Of a DNA stretch of 5,388 nucleotides, positions 1-5,276 are shown piece after piece. This DNA is from BP-133 sp040756995 (GTDB lineage: Bacteria; Actinomycetota; Acidimicrobiia; IMCC26256; BP-133), in NCBI GenBank assembly GCA_040756995.1, contig JBFLYK010000102.1, positions 1-5,388 of the forward strand, in the 5' to 3' direction. How positions within the stretch are numbered: the stretch's first letter is position 1; each line of letters begins with the position of its first letter. The position numbers and the translations under genes are program-made. The notes beneath the pieces were generated by a model. That model had not been told where the DNA came from and made no database searches. It saw only the letters and a list, made by a program, of their open reading frames with translations.

Positions 1-2
1 AC

Positions 3-83
3 GGGACGCCCCTGCGCCGCCACTTCGACCGACTCGACCACGCCATCGCCGACATCATCAACAATGCCAAGCTGGCAGCGTGA
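3..83 (+). CDS. C-terminal end of a probable transposase (partial, left copy)
   Basis: An open frame enters from the left edge and ends at TGA 81-83, giving 26 residues ending in ADIINNAKLAA. The preceding residues (RRHFDRLDHAI) alternate charged and aliphatic positions like a C-terminal helix. I do not recognise the family from this piece alone. I call it a transposase because the identical end recurs inverted at the other edge, is followed by a hairpin, and is bounded sharply, as expected for an insertion sequence whose gene ends just inside its terminus. The gene body and catalytic residues are outside the window. It could be another protein carried in a repeated element. Confidence 0.6.
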   Translation, partial: GTPLRRHFDRLDHAIADIINNAKLAA

Positions 84-99
84 AACTTGACTCAATCGA

Positions 100-114
100 G
101 CCGGCTTCGCCGGC
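100..114 (+). terminator. Hairpin after the left transposase end
   Basis: GCCGGC-TTC-GCCGGC is a perfect 6-bp stem with a TTC loop, 16 nt after the stop codon at 81-83. It has no T-run after it, so it may be a weak terminator or a structured element end. The same hairpin occurs inverted at 5277-5291. Confidence 0.45.
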
Positions 115-150
115 ACAAGCCCTCTAGTAGCGGAGTTGTCGCTCCCAGCA

Positions 151-214
151 GGTGCCAGGGGGACCAGCCTGGCGCCGTGCGCCGCGCGCCCCGCTGGGGC
201 CGTGCACCGCCAGG
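151..214 (+). promoter_or_regulatory. Highly structured leader with two mutually exclusive hairpins
   Basis: CCTGGCGCC (168-176) can pair with GGTGCCAGG (151-159), nine pairs including one G-U. Its first seven bases (168-174) can instead pair perfectly with CGCCAGG (208-214). The second fold is continued inward by GTGC (177-180) with GCAC (204-207) and by CCCC-GCT-GGGG (189-199). The two folds cannot coexist, as in attenuators and riboswitches. It lies about 95 bp upstream of the hydrolase start. I recognise no known RNA family. It could also be a subterminal structure of the flanking element or a chance product of high GC. Confidence 0.35.
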
Positions 215-221
215 TAAGAGC

Positions 222-260
222 TTCACGGACTTCAAGGTCTCTAGACTAAAAGTTTAGATC
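222..260 (+). promoter_or_regulatory. AT-rich island, candidate promoter region for the hydrolase
   Basis: This is one of few AT-rich patches in the left part. TTCAAG (231-236) followed 16 bp later by TTTAGA (253-258), or TTCACG (222-227) with CTAAAA (246-251), could act as -35/-10 pairs; neither is close to consensus. CTAAA-AG-TTTAG (246-257) is a small inverted repeat. The segment from 240 shares TCTAGACT-N-A-NN-GTTTA with 3160-3176 upstream of the 163-aa gene. Confidence 0.25.
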
Positions 261-309
261 TTAGGGGCAAGCCGGAGCGCCGGTCGTCGACGAGGCGGGA
301 GAAGTGCCT

Positions 310-1197
310 ATGGGTAGCGGTGCCGGCAGTCGCCGTCAAATGTCGTTTCTCGGGTCGGGTGGGGTGCGGCTGGCCGCCGACGTAGTGGGCGATCCGGGTG
401 GGCCCCCGGCGGTGTTCTTCCACGGGGCCGGCCAGACCCGCCACGCCTGGGGGGCGGCCGCTGACCAGCTGGCCGCCGCCGGCTGGTACGCCGTGGCGGT
501 GGATCTGCGGGGCCATGGCGACTCCGATTGGCCCGGCGAGGGGGGCTACGGGCTGGAGCGCTTCGCCGAGGACGTCGTTGCCGTGGTCGGCGCGGTGGGG
601 GCCGCCCCGGCGGTGGTGGCCGCCTCGCTGGGCGGGATGGCCGTTCTCGCCGCCCAGGGCCGTCACCCCGACCAGTTGTTCCAGGCGTTGGTCCTGGTCG
701 ATGTCACCCCCCGGCTGGAGCTCAACGGTGTGCGCCGGGTGGTGGGATTCATGGCCGCCCATCCCGACGGGTTCGCCTCCTTGGAAGAGGCCGGCGCCGC
801 CATCGCCGGCTACCTCCCTGAACGATCCCGTCGCCGGGAGCTGGGCGGGTTGACCCGGGTACTGCGCCAACGCGGCGACGGGCGGTGGCAGTGGCGGTGG
901 GATCCCCGCCTCCTGGCCGAGATGGATCCCGCCGCCGTCGCGCAGCGCACCGCCACACTGGAGACGGTCCTCACCGCCGCTGCCCGCCGGGTGAAGGTCC
1001 CAACACTGGTCGTCCGGGGAGGGCGCAGCGACGTGATCAGCGACCAGGGCGTGGCCCACTTCCTCGATGCCGTCCCCCACGCCACCCCCCTGACCGTCCC
1101 AGACGCCGGACACATGGTGGCCGGTGACCGCAACGACGCCTTCTGCGGCGCCATCGTCGCCTTCCTGGCCCAGCACCAGGCCGGGTGCCGCCGGTGA
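310..1197 (+). CDS. Alpha/beta hydrolase
   Basis: Intact 295-aa alpha/beta-hydrolase-fold protein, normal length for the family. Residues 34-47 (AVFFHGAGQTRHAW) hold the HG oxyanion-loop motif, followed by DLRGHGDSDW (65-74). The nucleophile is Ser106 in AASLGGM, with Asp241 (GGRSDVI) as probable acid and His268 (AGHMV) as probable base, so the triad is complete. Residues about 135-215 would be the variable cap, which sets the substrate; the substrate cannot be read from sequence. The class covers esterases, lipases, C-C hydrolases and cofactor-free haloperoxidases. There is no signal peptide, so it is probably cytoplasmic. ATG 310 is chosen because GGGAGAA (297-303) lies at good spacing; GTG 304 is too close to it. 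Family similarity becomes clear only from the ATG at 340 (MSFLGSGGVRLAADV), an alternative start with no good ribosome site. Confidence 0.93.
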   Translation: MGSGAGSRRQMSFLGSGGVRLAADVVGDPGGPPAVFFHGAGQTRHAWGAAADQLAAAGWYAVAVDLRGHGDSDWPGEGGYGLERFAEDVVAVVGAVGAAPAVVAASLGGMAVLAAQGRHPDQLFQALVLVDVTPRLELNGVRRVVGFMAAHPDGFASLEEAGAAIAGYLPERSRRRELGGLTRVLRQRGDGRWQWRWDPRLLAEMDPAAVAQRTATLETVLTAAARRVKVPTLVVRGGRSDVISDQGVAHFLDAVPHATPLTVPDAGHMVAGDRNDAFCGAIVAFLAQHQAGCRR

Positions 1198-1209
1198 GGC
1201 AGGTGCCTC
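1196..1209 (+). repeat. Inverted repeat over the hydrolase stop codon
   Basis: GAGGCA-GG-TGCCTC is a perfect 6-bp inverted repeat overlapping TGA 1195-1197. The two-base gap and lack of a T-run make it a poor intrinsic terminator, but it could stabilise the 3' end of the transcript. Confidence 0.3.
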
Positions 1210-1280
1210 CCGCCCTGGCCGCCCGGCTCGGCCTCGCCGCCGGACGATCGCACGCGTCGGCTCGCAGTTGGCTGACACGG

Positions 1281-1332
1281 TAAGATACCAGGTATGGCTC
1301 TTTATCGTCCCGGAAGTAGGATACCGGGACGA
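1281..1332 (+). promoter_or_regulatory. Probable promoter and operator of the antitoxin-toxin pair
   Basis: TAAGAT (1281-1286) is a good -10 candidate, although I see no clear -35. Overlapping it is the palindrome ATACC-A-GGTAT (1285-1295). Then TCGTCCCGG (1305-1313) and CCGGGACGA (1324-1332) form a perfect 9-bp inverted repeat with a 10-nt gap, ending five bases before the GTG start. ATACC recurs at 1321-1325. Toxin-antitoxin operons are usually repressed by their own antitoxin bound to such palindromes over the promoter, which fits. The second repeat could also be an RNA hairpin limiting translation. Confidence 0.5.
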
Positions 1333-1337
1333 ACAAG

Positions 1338-1562
1338 GTGAAGATCTCCGCCACCGTCCGGCCGGATCGATTAGCCGAGGCGAAACGCCTCACCGGGTGC
1401 GAGAACGTGTCCGAGGTCATCGACCGGGCTCTGGTGGCGCTCATCGAGGACGAACTGGAGCGGGCCCACGCCGAGGGGTACGCCCAGCTGCCCCAGGGCG
1501 GCGAGACGCTCGACGTTGTCGACCCCGGTGTGTGGGCCGATCTTCCCTGGGACGAAAAGTGA
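1338..1562 (+). CDS. MazE-like antitoxin
   Basis: Small 74-aa protein, typical antitoxin size. The N-terminal part (ISATVRPDRLAEAKRLTG, residues 3-20) looks like the strand-helix of a ribbon-helix-helix DNA-binding domain. The second helix follows (SEVIDRALVALIEDELERA), then an acidic tail ending in VWADLPWDEK, as in antitoxins whose C-terminus wraps the toxin. It should form a dimer that binds its own promoter and neutralises the downstream MazF-type endoribonuclease. Start is GTG 1338 with GGGA (1326-1329) at fair spacing. Its stop TGA (1560-1562) overlaps the toxin's GTG (1559-1561) by four bases, indicating translational coupling. A VapB-like assignment is possible, but the partner's sequence favours MazE type. 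Confidence 0.75.
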   Translation: MKISATVRPDRLAEAKRLTGCENVSEVIDRALVALIEDELERAHAEGYAQLPQGGETLDVVDPGVWADLPWDEK

Positions 1563-1919
1563 GCCCGCGGCGGCGTGAGACCGCGAGCGAGGGTGCCACT
1601 GACTTGACCGCGGCGCGGCGGGGCGCCACTGGCTGGCCGACGTCCCGGGCGACAAGCGTCGGCCCGTCGTGGTCCTGACCGCAATTCCGTGCTGGGCCGG
1701 CTGACCACCATCCTGGTCGCCCCGGTTACCTCCCGGGTGCGGGACATCCCCACTGAAGTGCCTCTCGGGCCGGCCCATGGTCTGTCCCGCGCCTGCGTCG
1801 CGAACTTCGACAACCTCGCGCCGGTCCCCAAACGGGCGCTGGTCCGGCGGGTCGGGCTCCTCTCCCGAGACGAACTGACCGCCGCCTGCCGGGCGGCGAG
1901 GTTCGCCATCGACTGCTGA
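1559..1919 (+). pseudogene. MazF-like endoribonuclease toxin with two frameshifts
   Basis: MazF/PemK-type mRNA interferase fragments appear in three successive frames. From GTG 1559 the first frame gives AARRGAT (to about 1629). The second, from 1630, gives WLADVPGDKRRPVVVLT (to 1680). The third, from 1683, gives NSVLGRLTTILVAPVTSR and runs to TGA 1917-1919. Restoring one base near 1630 and one near 1681 rebuilds a protein of about 120 aa of normal length, with the RRPVVV strand, the APVTS strand and the FDNLAPVPKRALVRRVG region typical of the family. The first break falls in a GCCACTGG context, the second where ACCCGC would be expected and ACCGC is found. As written the toxin is not made. 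Either the gene is dead or these are one-base sequencing errors. TTG 1604 is another possible start. Confidence 0.75.
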
Positions 1920-2033
1920 CCACCCCGTTCGGTCCCGCCCGGCACGCTTTGCCGCTTTGCCCTCCGTCCCCGCCGCCACGGCCGTGAAACTGCGCCCGTC
2001 AATCGGTGCGCCGACCAACCATCAGCGTGTCGC
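1920..2033. other. Short convergent spacer between toxin remnant and DoxX-like gene
   Basis: The two genes point toward each other here. I see no T-run hairpin that would clearly serve as a bidirectional terminator, and no small gene I would defend. Confidence 0.4.
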
Positions 2034-2465
2034 TCACACCCCGGCAGGCGGCGCACCAGCGCTTGCCACGGCTACTGCGGTCCGGCTTTTGGCCAGGTTC
2101 CTCTTCAGGCCTGGGAATGTTCCCGGAGCGGTGGCCGCCAGCAGGCGGCGAGCAGCGCGGCGGCCGCTGACGACAAGGGCGATGGCCAGCGCGCCGACCG
2201 AGGGGTTCTCGAAGATCCCGACGGCGTGGTCGAGCGACCAGGCACCCGCCCCGAGGCCGGCCACGACGACCCCAAGGACGGTGAGGACCATCACGTACTC
2301 CCAGGCTTCGCCCGGGCGGAAGGTGAAGAAGCCGCTGCGAAGGTCCGTCACCCAGGCGACGATCATCACCCCGACGACGCCGGCACCAGCCAGCTGCGTG
2401 AGCAGCCGTTGACACGGGCTTCCCCGGAGCGCGTACAAACAACGGCAGTCCACTCTGTCGCTCAC
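2034..2465 (-). CDS. DoxX-like membrane protein, C-terminal portion
   Basis: A 143-aa frame from GTG (2465-2463) to TGA. Residues 25-40 (LAGAGVVGVMIVAWVT) and 57-74 form hydrophobic segments. The first leads into SGFFTFRPGEAWEYVMVL and the second into GAGAWSLDHAVG; the pattern G-F-F, then E-Y, then G-A-W-S-L-D is the hallmark of the C-terminal half of DoxX-family four-helix membrane proteins. The expected N-terminal half, with the first helices and the usual G-x-x-K motif, is missing. The first 20 residues (MSDRVDCRCLYALRGSPCQR) do not look like the family. I infer a 5'-truncated gene whose upstream part was lost or replaced. The tail after residue 85 is longer than usual and basic. The family's function is diverse, including oxidoreductase subunits and stress-related proteins. 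Confidence in the DoxX relationship is moderate. Confidence 0.55.
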   Translation of the reverse strand: MSDRVDCRCLYALRGSPCQRLLTQLAGAGVVGVMIVAWVTDLRSGFFTFRPGEAWEYVMVLTVLGVVVAGLGAGAWSLDHAVGIFENPSVGALAIALVVSGRRAARRLLAATAPGTFPGLKRNLAKSRTAVAVASAGAPPAGV

Positions 2466-2675
2466 TGCGAGTTTCGTTCGCTCGGCCTTGCTGACTTGTT
2501 GGTTCCTGGCCGATTCACTCCCGGAATGAAGAACCTCTAACGTGGAGCCGTGCCGCCCGCCCGGCGGCTGGACCTACGGTACCCTGCCCCCGGGCCCCTC
2601 TCCCCTCTCGGGCCGTCGGGGTGCAGGATCGGGCGAGTTCCTGGGGAACCCCGCTGGGCGGGCGGCTGCCTCGAA

Positions 2676-2705
2676 CGAGCAGGCACCCGAGGTGCCGCCC
2701 GCTCG
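2676..2705. repeat. Long hairpin in the gene-free region
   Basis: GGCACC-CGA-GGTGCC (2682-2696) is a perfect 6-bp stem with a three-base loop, extended across a small internal loop by CGAGC (2676-2680) with GCTCG (2701-2705). There is no T-run. It could be a terminator without a tail, a structured remnant, or chance. Confidence 0.35.
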
Positions 2706-2760
2706 CGGCTGTCCTGACCCTTCTCGCCGCAAAGACCTACCGATGCGATGGGCAGGACCG

Positions 2761-2776
2761 GCCCGAGCGGTCGGGC
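2761..2776. repeat. Small inverted repeat in the gene-free region
   Basis: GCCCGA-GCGG-TCGGGC is a perfect 6-bp stem with a four-base loop. No neighbouring gene explains it. Confidence 0.3.
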
Positions 2777-3159
2777 GATCAAGCTGACGATGTGAAGAGG
2801 GACCCGACTCCCACCGTTGCGGCACACGAATTTCGTGCAGGCGAGGCCGACGCCCTCGTGTGGGGCGAAGAGCGACTGGTCGCCACGTGGAGGCGGGCGG
2901 CGACGAACGCCGAAACGGCTCTCACGGCGAGCGAAGACGACGACCGGGGAACAGGAGCGGCGAGGGCGAAGACGGCGACCACGGAGCCGTGGGAGAGGCG
3001 GGGCTGACGACCCTGCGCCACTCCGCCCACCGGGAATCCTGAGGTTCGCGACACTCCGGCGGCGGCCGTCAAAGGCCGGGGGGCGTGGCCTGTCAGAGGA
3101 ACGTCCCGCCAACTTACTGACGTGCAACCGGGACGACAGTCAGAAGCCATGACGTTGTG

Positions 3160-3190
3160 TCTAGACTTATCGTTTAACCGTTCCTACCAT
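3160..3190 (+). promoter_or_regulatory. Candidate promoter of the 163-aa gene
   Basis: TAGACT (3162-3167) matches four of six bases of a TTGACA-type -35 box and is followed after exactly 17 bp by TACCAT (3185-3190), a fair -10 box. The patch is clearly AT-richer than its surroundings. Its first 17 bases match 14 of 17 with 240-256 upstream of the hydrolase. The leader from here to GTG 3293 would be about 95 nt. Confidence 0.35.
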
Positions 3191-3292
3191 AGTCGGTGAG
3201 TCACTCGTTCCACGAATGCCCGATGTCGACCCAGTGCTTGGGGTTGCTGGAAGGTCAACATCACAAGGATCTTTGGCGGGAGCTGCGCTGCG

Positions 3293-3784
3293 GTGAACAT
3301 TCGGTCCACCCCGGATTGGGGAGATCTGACGGGACCGTCGCCTTACGCGTTTCGAGTGGTGGATGTGCCGCCGGGCCGAGCGGCGTGGGCGTTGGAATGG
3401 GGCTACGCCGTCGGGACGCAGGCCTCGGGGACGGGCCGGTGGCTGGTGAATGCCGGGGAAGCGCAGCTCCACGTGGATCGGCTCATCCGACCGGCCGTTG
3501 TGTCACCCGCCACAGAGCCGCTGCTGATCTTCCAGGGCCGGTTCGTTCGGCGCTGGATGCCGATCCCGATCGAGGTGGAGCTGTCCAGGTGGTCGGCCCA
3601 CCGCAGCCAACTGGCGGTGCGCACCGTGCATGCGCCGCTCCTGCACGGCTGGTATTTCCGGGCTGCAGCCGCAAGCTTGCGGTCCCTGGCCGGCGAGATC
3701 ACCGCCTGGGCAGCTGCGGCCTTCGGCTCCGACTCCTCGGTTCCCGGATGGCCACCCGGACGAGACGGCGGACATGGTTGGTGA
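3293..3784 (+). CDS. Conserved hypothetical protein, intact copy (163 aa)
   Basis: I do not recognise a named family. The GTG start is preceded by GGGAG (3278-3282), and the frame ends at TGA 3782-3784. Visible landmarks are RVVDVP (about residue 21), WGYAVG, SGTGRWLVNAG, VDRLI, FVRRWMPIPIEVELSRWSAHRS, a HGWYF motif, and a C-terminal helix with AAAASLRSLAGEITAWAAAAF. There is no signal peptide or obvious membrane helix, so it is probably cytoplasmic. The alternating strands followed by a final helix, with a V-E-L-S-x-W-S-x-x-R-S motif, resemble uncharacterised actinobacterial proteins that I recall only loosely. No catalytic signature is visible. A diverged second copy near 4735-5185 is about two thirds identical over the central 86 residues, so both were probably real genes. 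No operon partner lies nearby. Confidence 0.7.
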   Translation: MNIRSTPDWGDLTGPSPYAFRVVDVPPGRAAWALEWGYAVGTQASGTGRWLVNAGEAQLHVDRLIRPAVVSPATEPLLIFQGRFVRRWMPIPIEVELSRWSAHRSQLAVRTVHAPLLHGWYFRAAAASLRSLAGEITAWAAAAFGSDSSVPGWPPGRDGGHGW

Positions 3785-4037
3785 ACCACAGCGCGATCCG
3801 ATCGGGCGGTCCGTTCCTCTGGGCCCCTTCGTTCAGGTCGTGATCCTCCATCTCCGGGTGCTGGGACTCCGCCACCCATCCCGTGCCCGCGGTGGCGCTG
3901 GCCGTTTTCGCCGCTGCCCCGGCGAGCACCCGAAGCCTTGTCCGCCGACAGAGCGAGGAATCAACCTCGTTCCAACCAGCCGCAGCACCGCCGTCTTGTT
4001 CGCCACCTCCTCCAGACACACCCGCGTCTTGTGAGCG
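3785..4037. other. Spacer without a recognisable gene
   Basis: On the minus strand this lies downstream of the decayed PAS-GGDEF frame and may contain more of it. I could not find the GGDEF motif or a convincing continuation in any frame. Minus-strand pieces such as CLEEVANKTAVLRLVG (near 3970-4018) look protein-like but match nothing I recognise. Confidence 0.35.
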
Positions 4038-4446
4038 TCACGTCACCCTCGTATGTACCCGGCCTGCCCGAACGGCTTCGTTGCCGGCTTGTTCACACGG
4101 AGGAGATTGGACGCCCCGCGGAATGCGCAGCCCGGCGAGTTCGTCGACGAGAGCCGATTCCCACCGTTCGTCTTCCAAGGGGCGGCGTCGTTCCGTGATG
4201 TCGTGGAAAGGGGCGTTGAACGACACGTCGCCGCCCGCCTCGACGAAGGGGTCAGACGCTGAGGTCAAAGCCGTCGCGTCCACGTCGCGTGCCCACCAGC
4301 GATGGCGCTGCCCGAGGACAGAGCCATCGCTTGTGGCAAGGTACCGGCCCAGCCTTGGATGACGAACACGGTCCCCATGGTCACGAACGCGTCGTGGGAG
4401 GTGCCGATGAGCTGACCGGAGAGCTCGTCGTCCGCCTTTCGTGGGC
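4038..4446 (-). pseudogene. Decayed PAS-GGDEF signalling protein fragment
   Basis: Read on the minus strand, pieces of a PAS sensor domain appear in two frames. ELSGQLIGTSHDAFVTM followed by VIQGW (about 4425-4349) is the start of a PAS domain. The frame then shifts near 4344, and YLATSDGSVLGQR (from 4343), EAGGDVSFNAPFHDITERRR (about 4240-4182) and VDELAGLRIPRG (4148-4113) follow; these match the later PAS strands, the DITERRR junction and the D-x-L-T-G-L-x-x-R-x-G opening of a GGDEF domain. About 35-40 residues of the PAS core between VIQGW and YLAT are absent. The frame stops at 4038-4040 well before a GGDEF active site, so no cyclic-di-GMP synthesis is possible. The former protein would have been a diguanylate cyclase or related sensor. 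No intact start is visible; the left limit of the homology is approximate. Inferred from motif pattern only. Confidence 0.6.
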
Positions 4447-4475
4447 GATCAACGGTACCGATCCATGCTTCGCAA

Positions 4476-4865
4476 TCAACGCGCGGTTGGTATCCGCTTC
4501 CACTGCGGTGGCCGGGACGGGCCAGGGACGTACACCCGCTTCGCCTGGAAAGGACGGGGCGAGGTGCCCATGAGCCGTTCGGGTGGGTAGCCGGCGGCGG
4601 CCCGTTCTTCGTCGGACTCCCCACCCCAGAAGCCGTACTCGCGATGACGGCGGGCCCAGGTTCGGCAGGCGGCCAGGACGGAGCAGGCCTGGCACAGCTC
4701 GCGGACTTTCGCTTCGCGGATGCTGCGCGCTTCGGTCCCCTCTCTTGGAAGGGCCGGATAGTGGACCTGCCCGCGGCCAAGGCGACAGGGCGTTGGAATG
4801 GGGCTACGCGGTCGGCAAGGCTGTCTCGGGGACGGGCGGGTGGCTGGTGAACGCTGGGCCCGCAC
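4476..4865 (-). CDS. WhiB-family transcriptional regulator, possibly N-terminally rearranged
   Basis: WhiB-like (Wbl) proteins are actinobacterial regulators that hold a [4Fe-4S] cluster through four cysteines. Here the cysteine codons lie at 4787-4785, 4694-4692, 4685-4683 and 4667-4665. The last three form C-x2-C-x5-C (CQACSVLAAC), preceded by REAKVREL and followed by YGFWGGESDEER, the diagnostic G-[VI/F]-W-G-G turn. The first cysteine precedes VHYP at the spacing expected for C-x8-9-FFP. A basic C-terminal tail of about 40 residues follows (KRVYVPGPSRPPQWKR), which could contact DNA. The only start codon upstream is GTG 4865-4863, and the 26 residues it adds are Pro/Arg-rich and are the antisense of the duplicated hypothetical gene. 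The native N-terminus is therefore probably lost or rearranged, and expression is uncertain. Confidence 0.72.
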   Translation of the reverse strand: MRAQRSPATRPSPRQPCRPRSPIPTPCRLGRGQVHYPALPREGTEARSIREAKVRELCQACSVLAACRTWARRHREYGFWGGESDEERAAAGYPPERLMGTSPRPFQAKRVYVPGPSRPPQWKRIPTAR

Positions 4866-5185
4866 ACTTCTATGTGGATCGGCTCATCCAGTCCGCGGTG
4901 GTGCCTCCCGACATCGGGCCGCTGCTGATCCTGCGGGGCTGGTTTGTGCGGCGATGGGTGCCGTTCCCGATCGACGTGGAGCTTTCGGGCTGGTCGATCC
5001 ACCGGAGTGAAATGGGGGTGCGCACCAGGCGGTCGCCGCTCTGTCATGGCTGGTTCTTCCCGCCGCGGCACAGGCCCTGCGGTCCGTGAGCAAGGGAGAT
5101 CACCGCCTGGGCCGTCACCATCCCCGACAACTCCACCTCCTCCATTCCCGGCCCGCCACCGCGAGGCCAAGGCGGGCATAACTGA
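4735..5185 (+). pseudogene. Second, frameshifted copy of the 163-aa hypothetical protein
   Basis: The central part (LEWGYAVG at about 4793, SGTGGWLVNAG, VDRLI, FVRRWVPFPIDVELSGWS, HGWFF near 5055) is 56 of about 86 residues identical to the intact copy at 3293-3784. Three one-base changes break it. RIVDLPAAKAT (about 4755-4787) matches RVVDVPPGRAA of the intact copy but is one base out of frame, where TGGGCG became GGGCG. A base is missing after TTCTTCC (near 5061) and one is gained near AGCAAGGG (5090-5097), so the frame meets TGA 5087-5089. After that the original frame resumes with GEITAWA and ends in GGHN at TGA 5183-5185, matching the GGHGW end of the other copy. The two later changes cancel in length. 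Homology upstream of 4755 is weak, and that segment is antisense to the WhiB-like frame. Confidence 0.75.
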
Positions 5186-5196
5186 GACCGCCGACA

Positions 5197-5208
5197 AGTG
5201 GATCCACT
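5197..5208. repeat. 12-bp perfect palindrome
   Basis: AGTGGATCCACT lies 11 bases after the end of the second hypothetical copy. It could be a protein-binding site; no gene starts immediately after it. Confidence 0.35.
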
Positions 5209-5276
5209 GTCACCGGACCTTCGTGTTAGGGGGTGGCTTACACTCGCTGCCCAGAGCGGGGGTCTAGAGGGCTTGT

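Larger units (their letters stand above)
3..127 (+). repeat. Left copy of a 125-bp terminal inverted repeat (end of a mobile element)
   Basis: This stretch is the exact reverse complement of 5264-5388; I compared base by base and saw no mismatch. It holds the end of a coding frame, a GC hairpin and the motif CTCTAG, after which the two copies diverge at once (T here, A on the other side). Sharp divergence after a shared end is what the edge of an insertion sequence looks like. The body of the element would lie left of the window. Confidence 0.85.
2466..3155. other. 690-bp region with no recognisable gene
   Basis: Open frames exist on both strands, as expected for GC-rich DNA, but none has a convincing family motif, start signal or domain. 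The least bad candidate is 2621-3007 (+, 128 aa), whose downstream part (VAAHEFRAGEADALVWGEE) has GC-ending codons but no recognised match. The segment may hold the decayed N-terminal half of the DoxX-like gene or an old insertion scar. It also contains two hairpins, listed separately. Confidence 0.4.

Noticed and set aside
181..200. C-rich hairpin reminiscent of the actinobacterial 6C RNA
   Set aside because: The loop has only four cytosines in a run and there is no pair of such hairpins, so it does not meet the 6C pattern.
241..1278. 345-aa minus-strand open frame opposite the hydrolase
   Set aside because: Gly/Pro/His-rich with no family motif. It mirrors the GC-ending codons of the hydrolase, whose complete catalytic triad shows the plus strand is the coding one.
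1037..2056. 339-aa minus-strand open frame across the toxin-antitoxin region
   Set aside because: Arg/Ser/Gly-rich shadow of three plus-strand genes, with no recognisable domain.
2537..3127. 196-aa minus-strand open frame in the gene-free region
   Set aside because: Arg/Pro/Ser-rich composition and no motif. One hydrophobic stretch (VPLHIVSLIARPLGPVLPIAS) resembles a membrane helix, but there is no supporting context.
3172..3178. GTTTAAC, which fits the RYYYAAC half of an integron attC site
   Set aside because: I found no matching GTTRRRY partner at a suitable distance after the gene and no integrase, so a cassette interpretation is unsupported.
4265..5197. 310-aa minus-strand open frame covering the right-hand third
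   Set aside because: Most of it is the antisense of the duplicated hypothetical gene. Only its last part carries a PAS-like segment, which I annotated separately as part of a remnant.
5223..5243. Imperfect inverted repeat GTGTTAG...CTTACAC near the right element end
   Set aside because: Seven bases with one mismatch and a seven-base gap is within chance for this length, and no gene depends on it.
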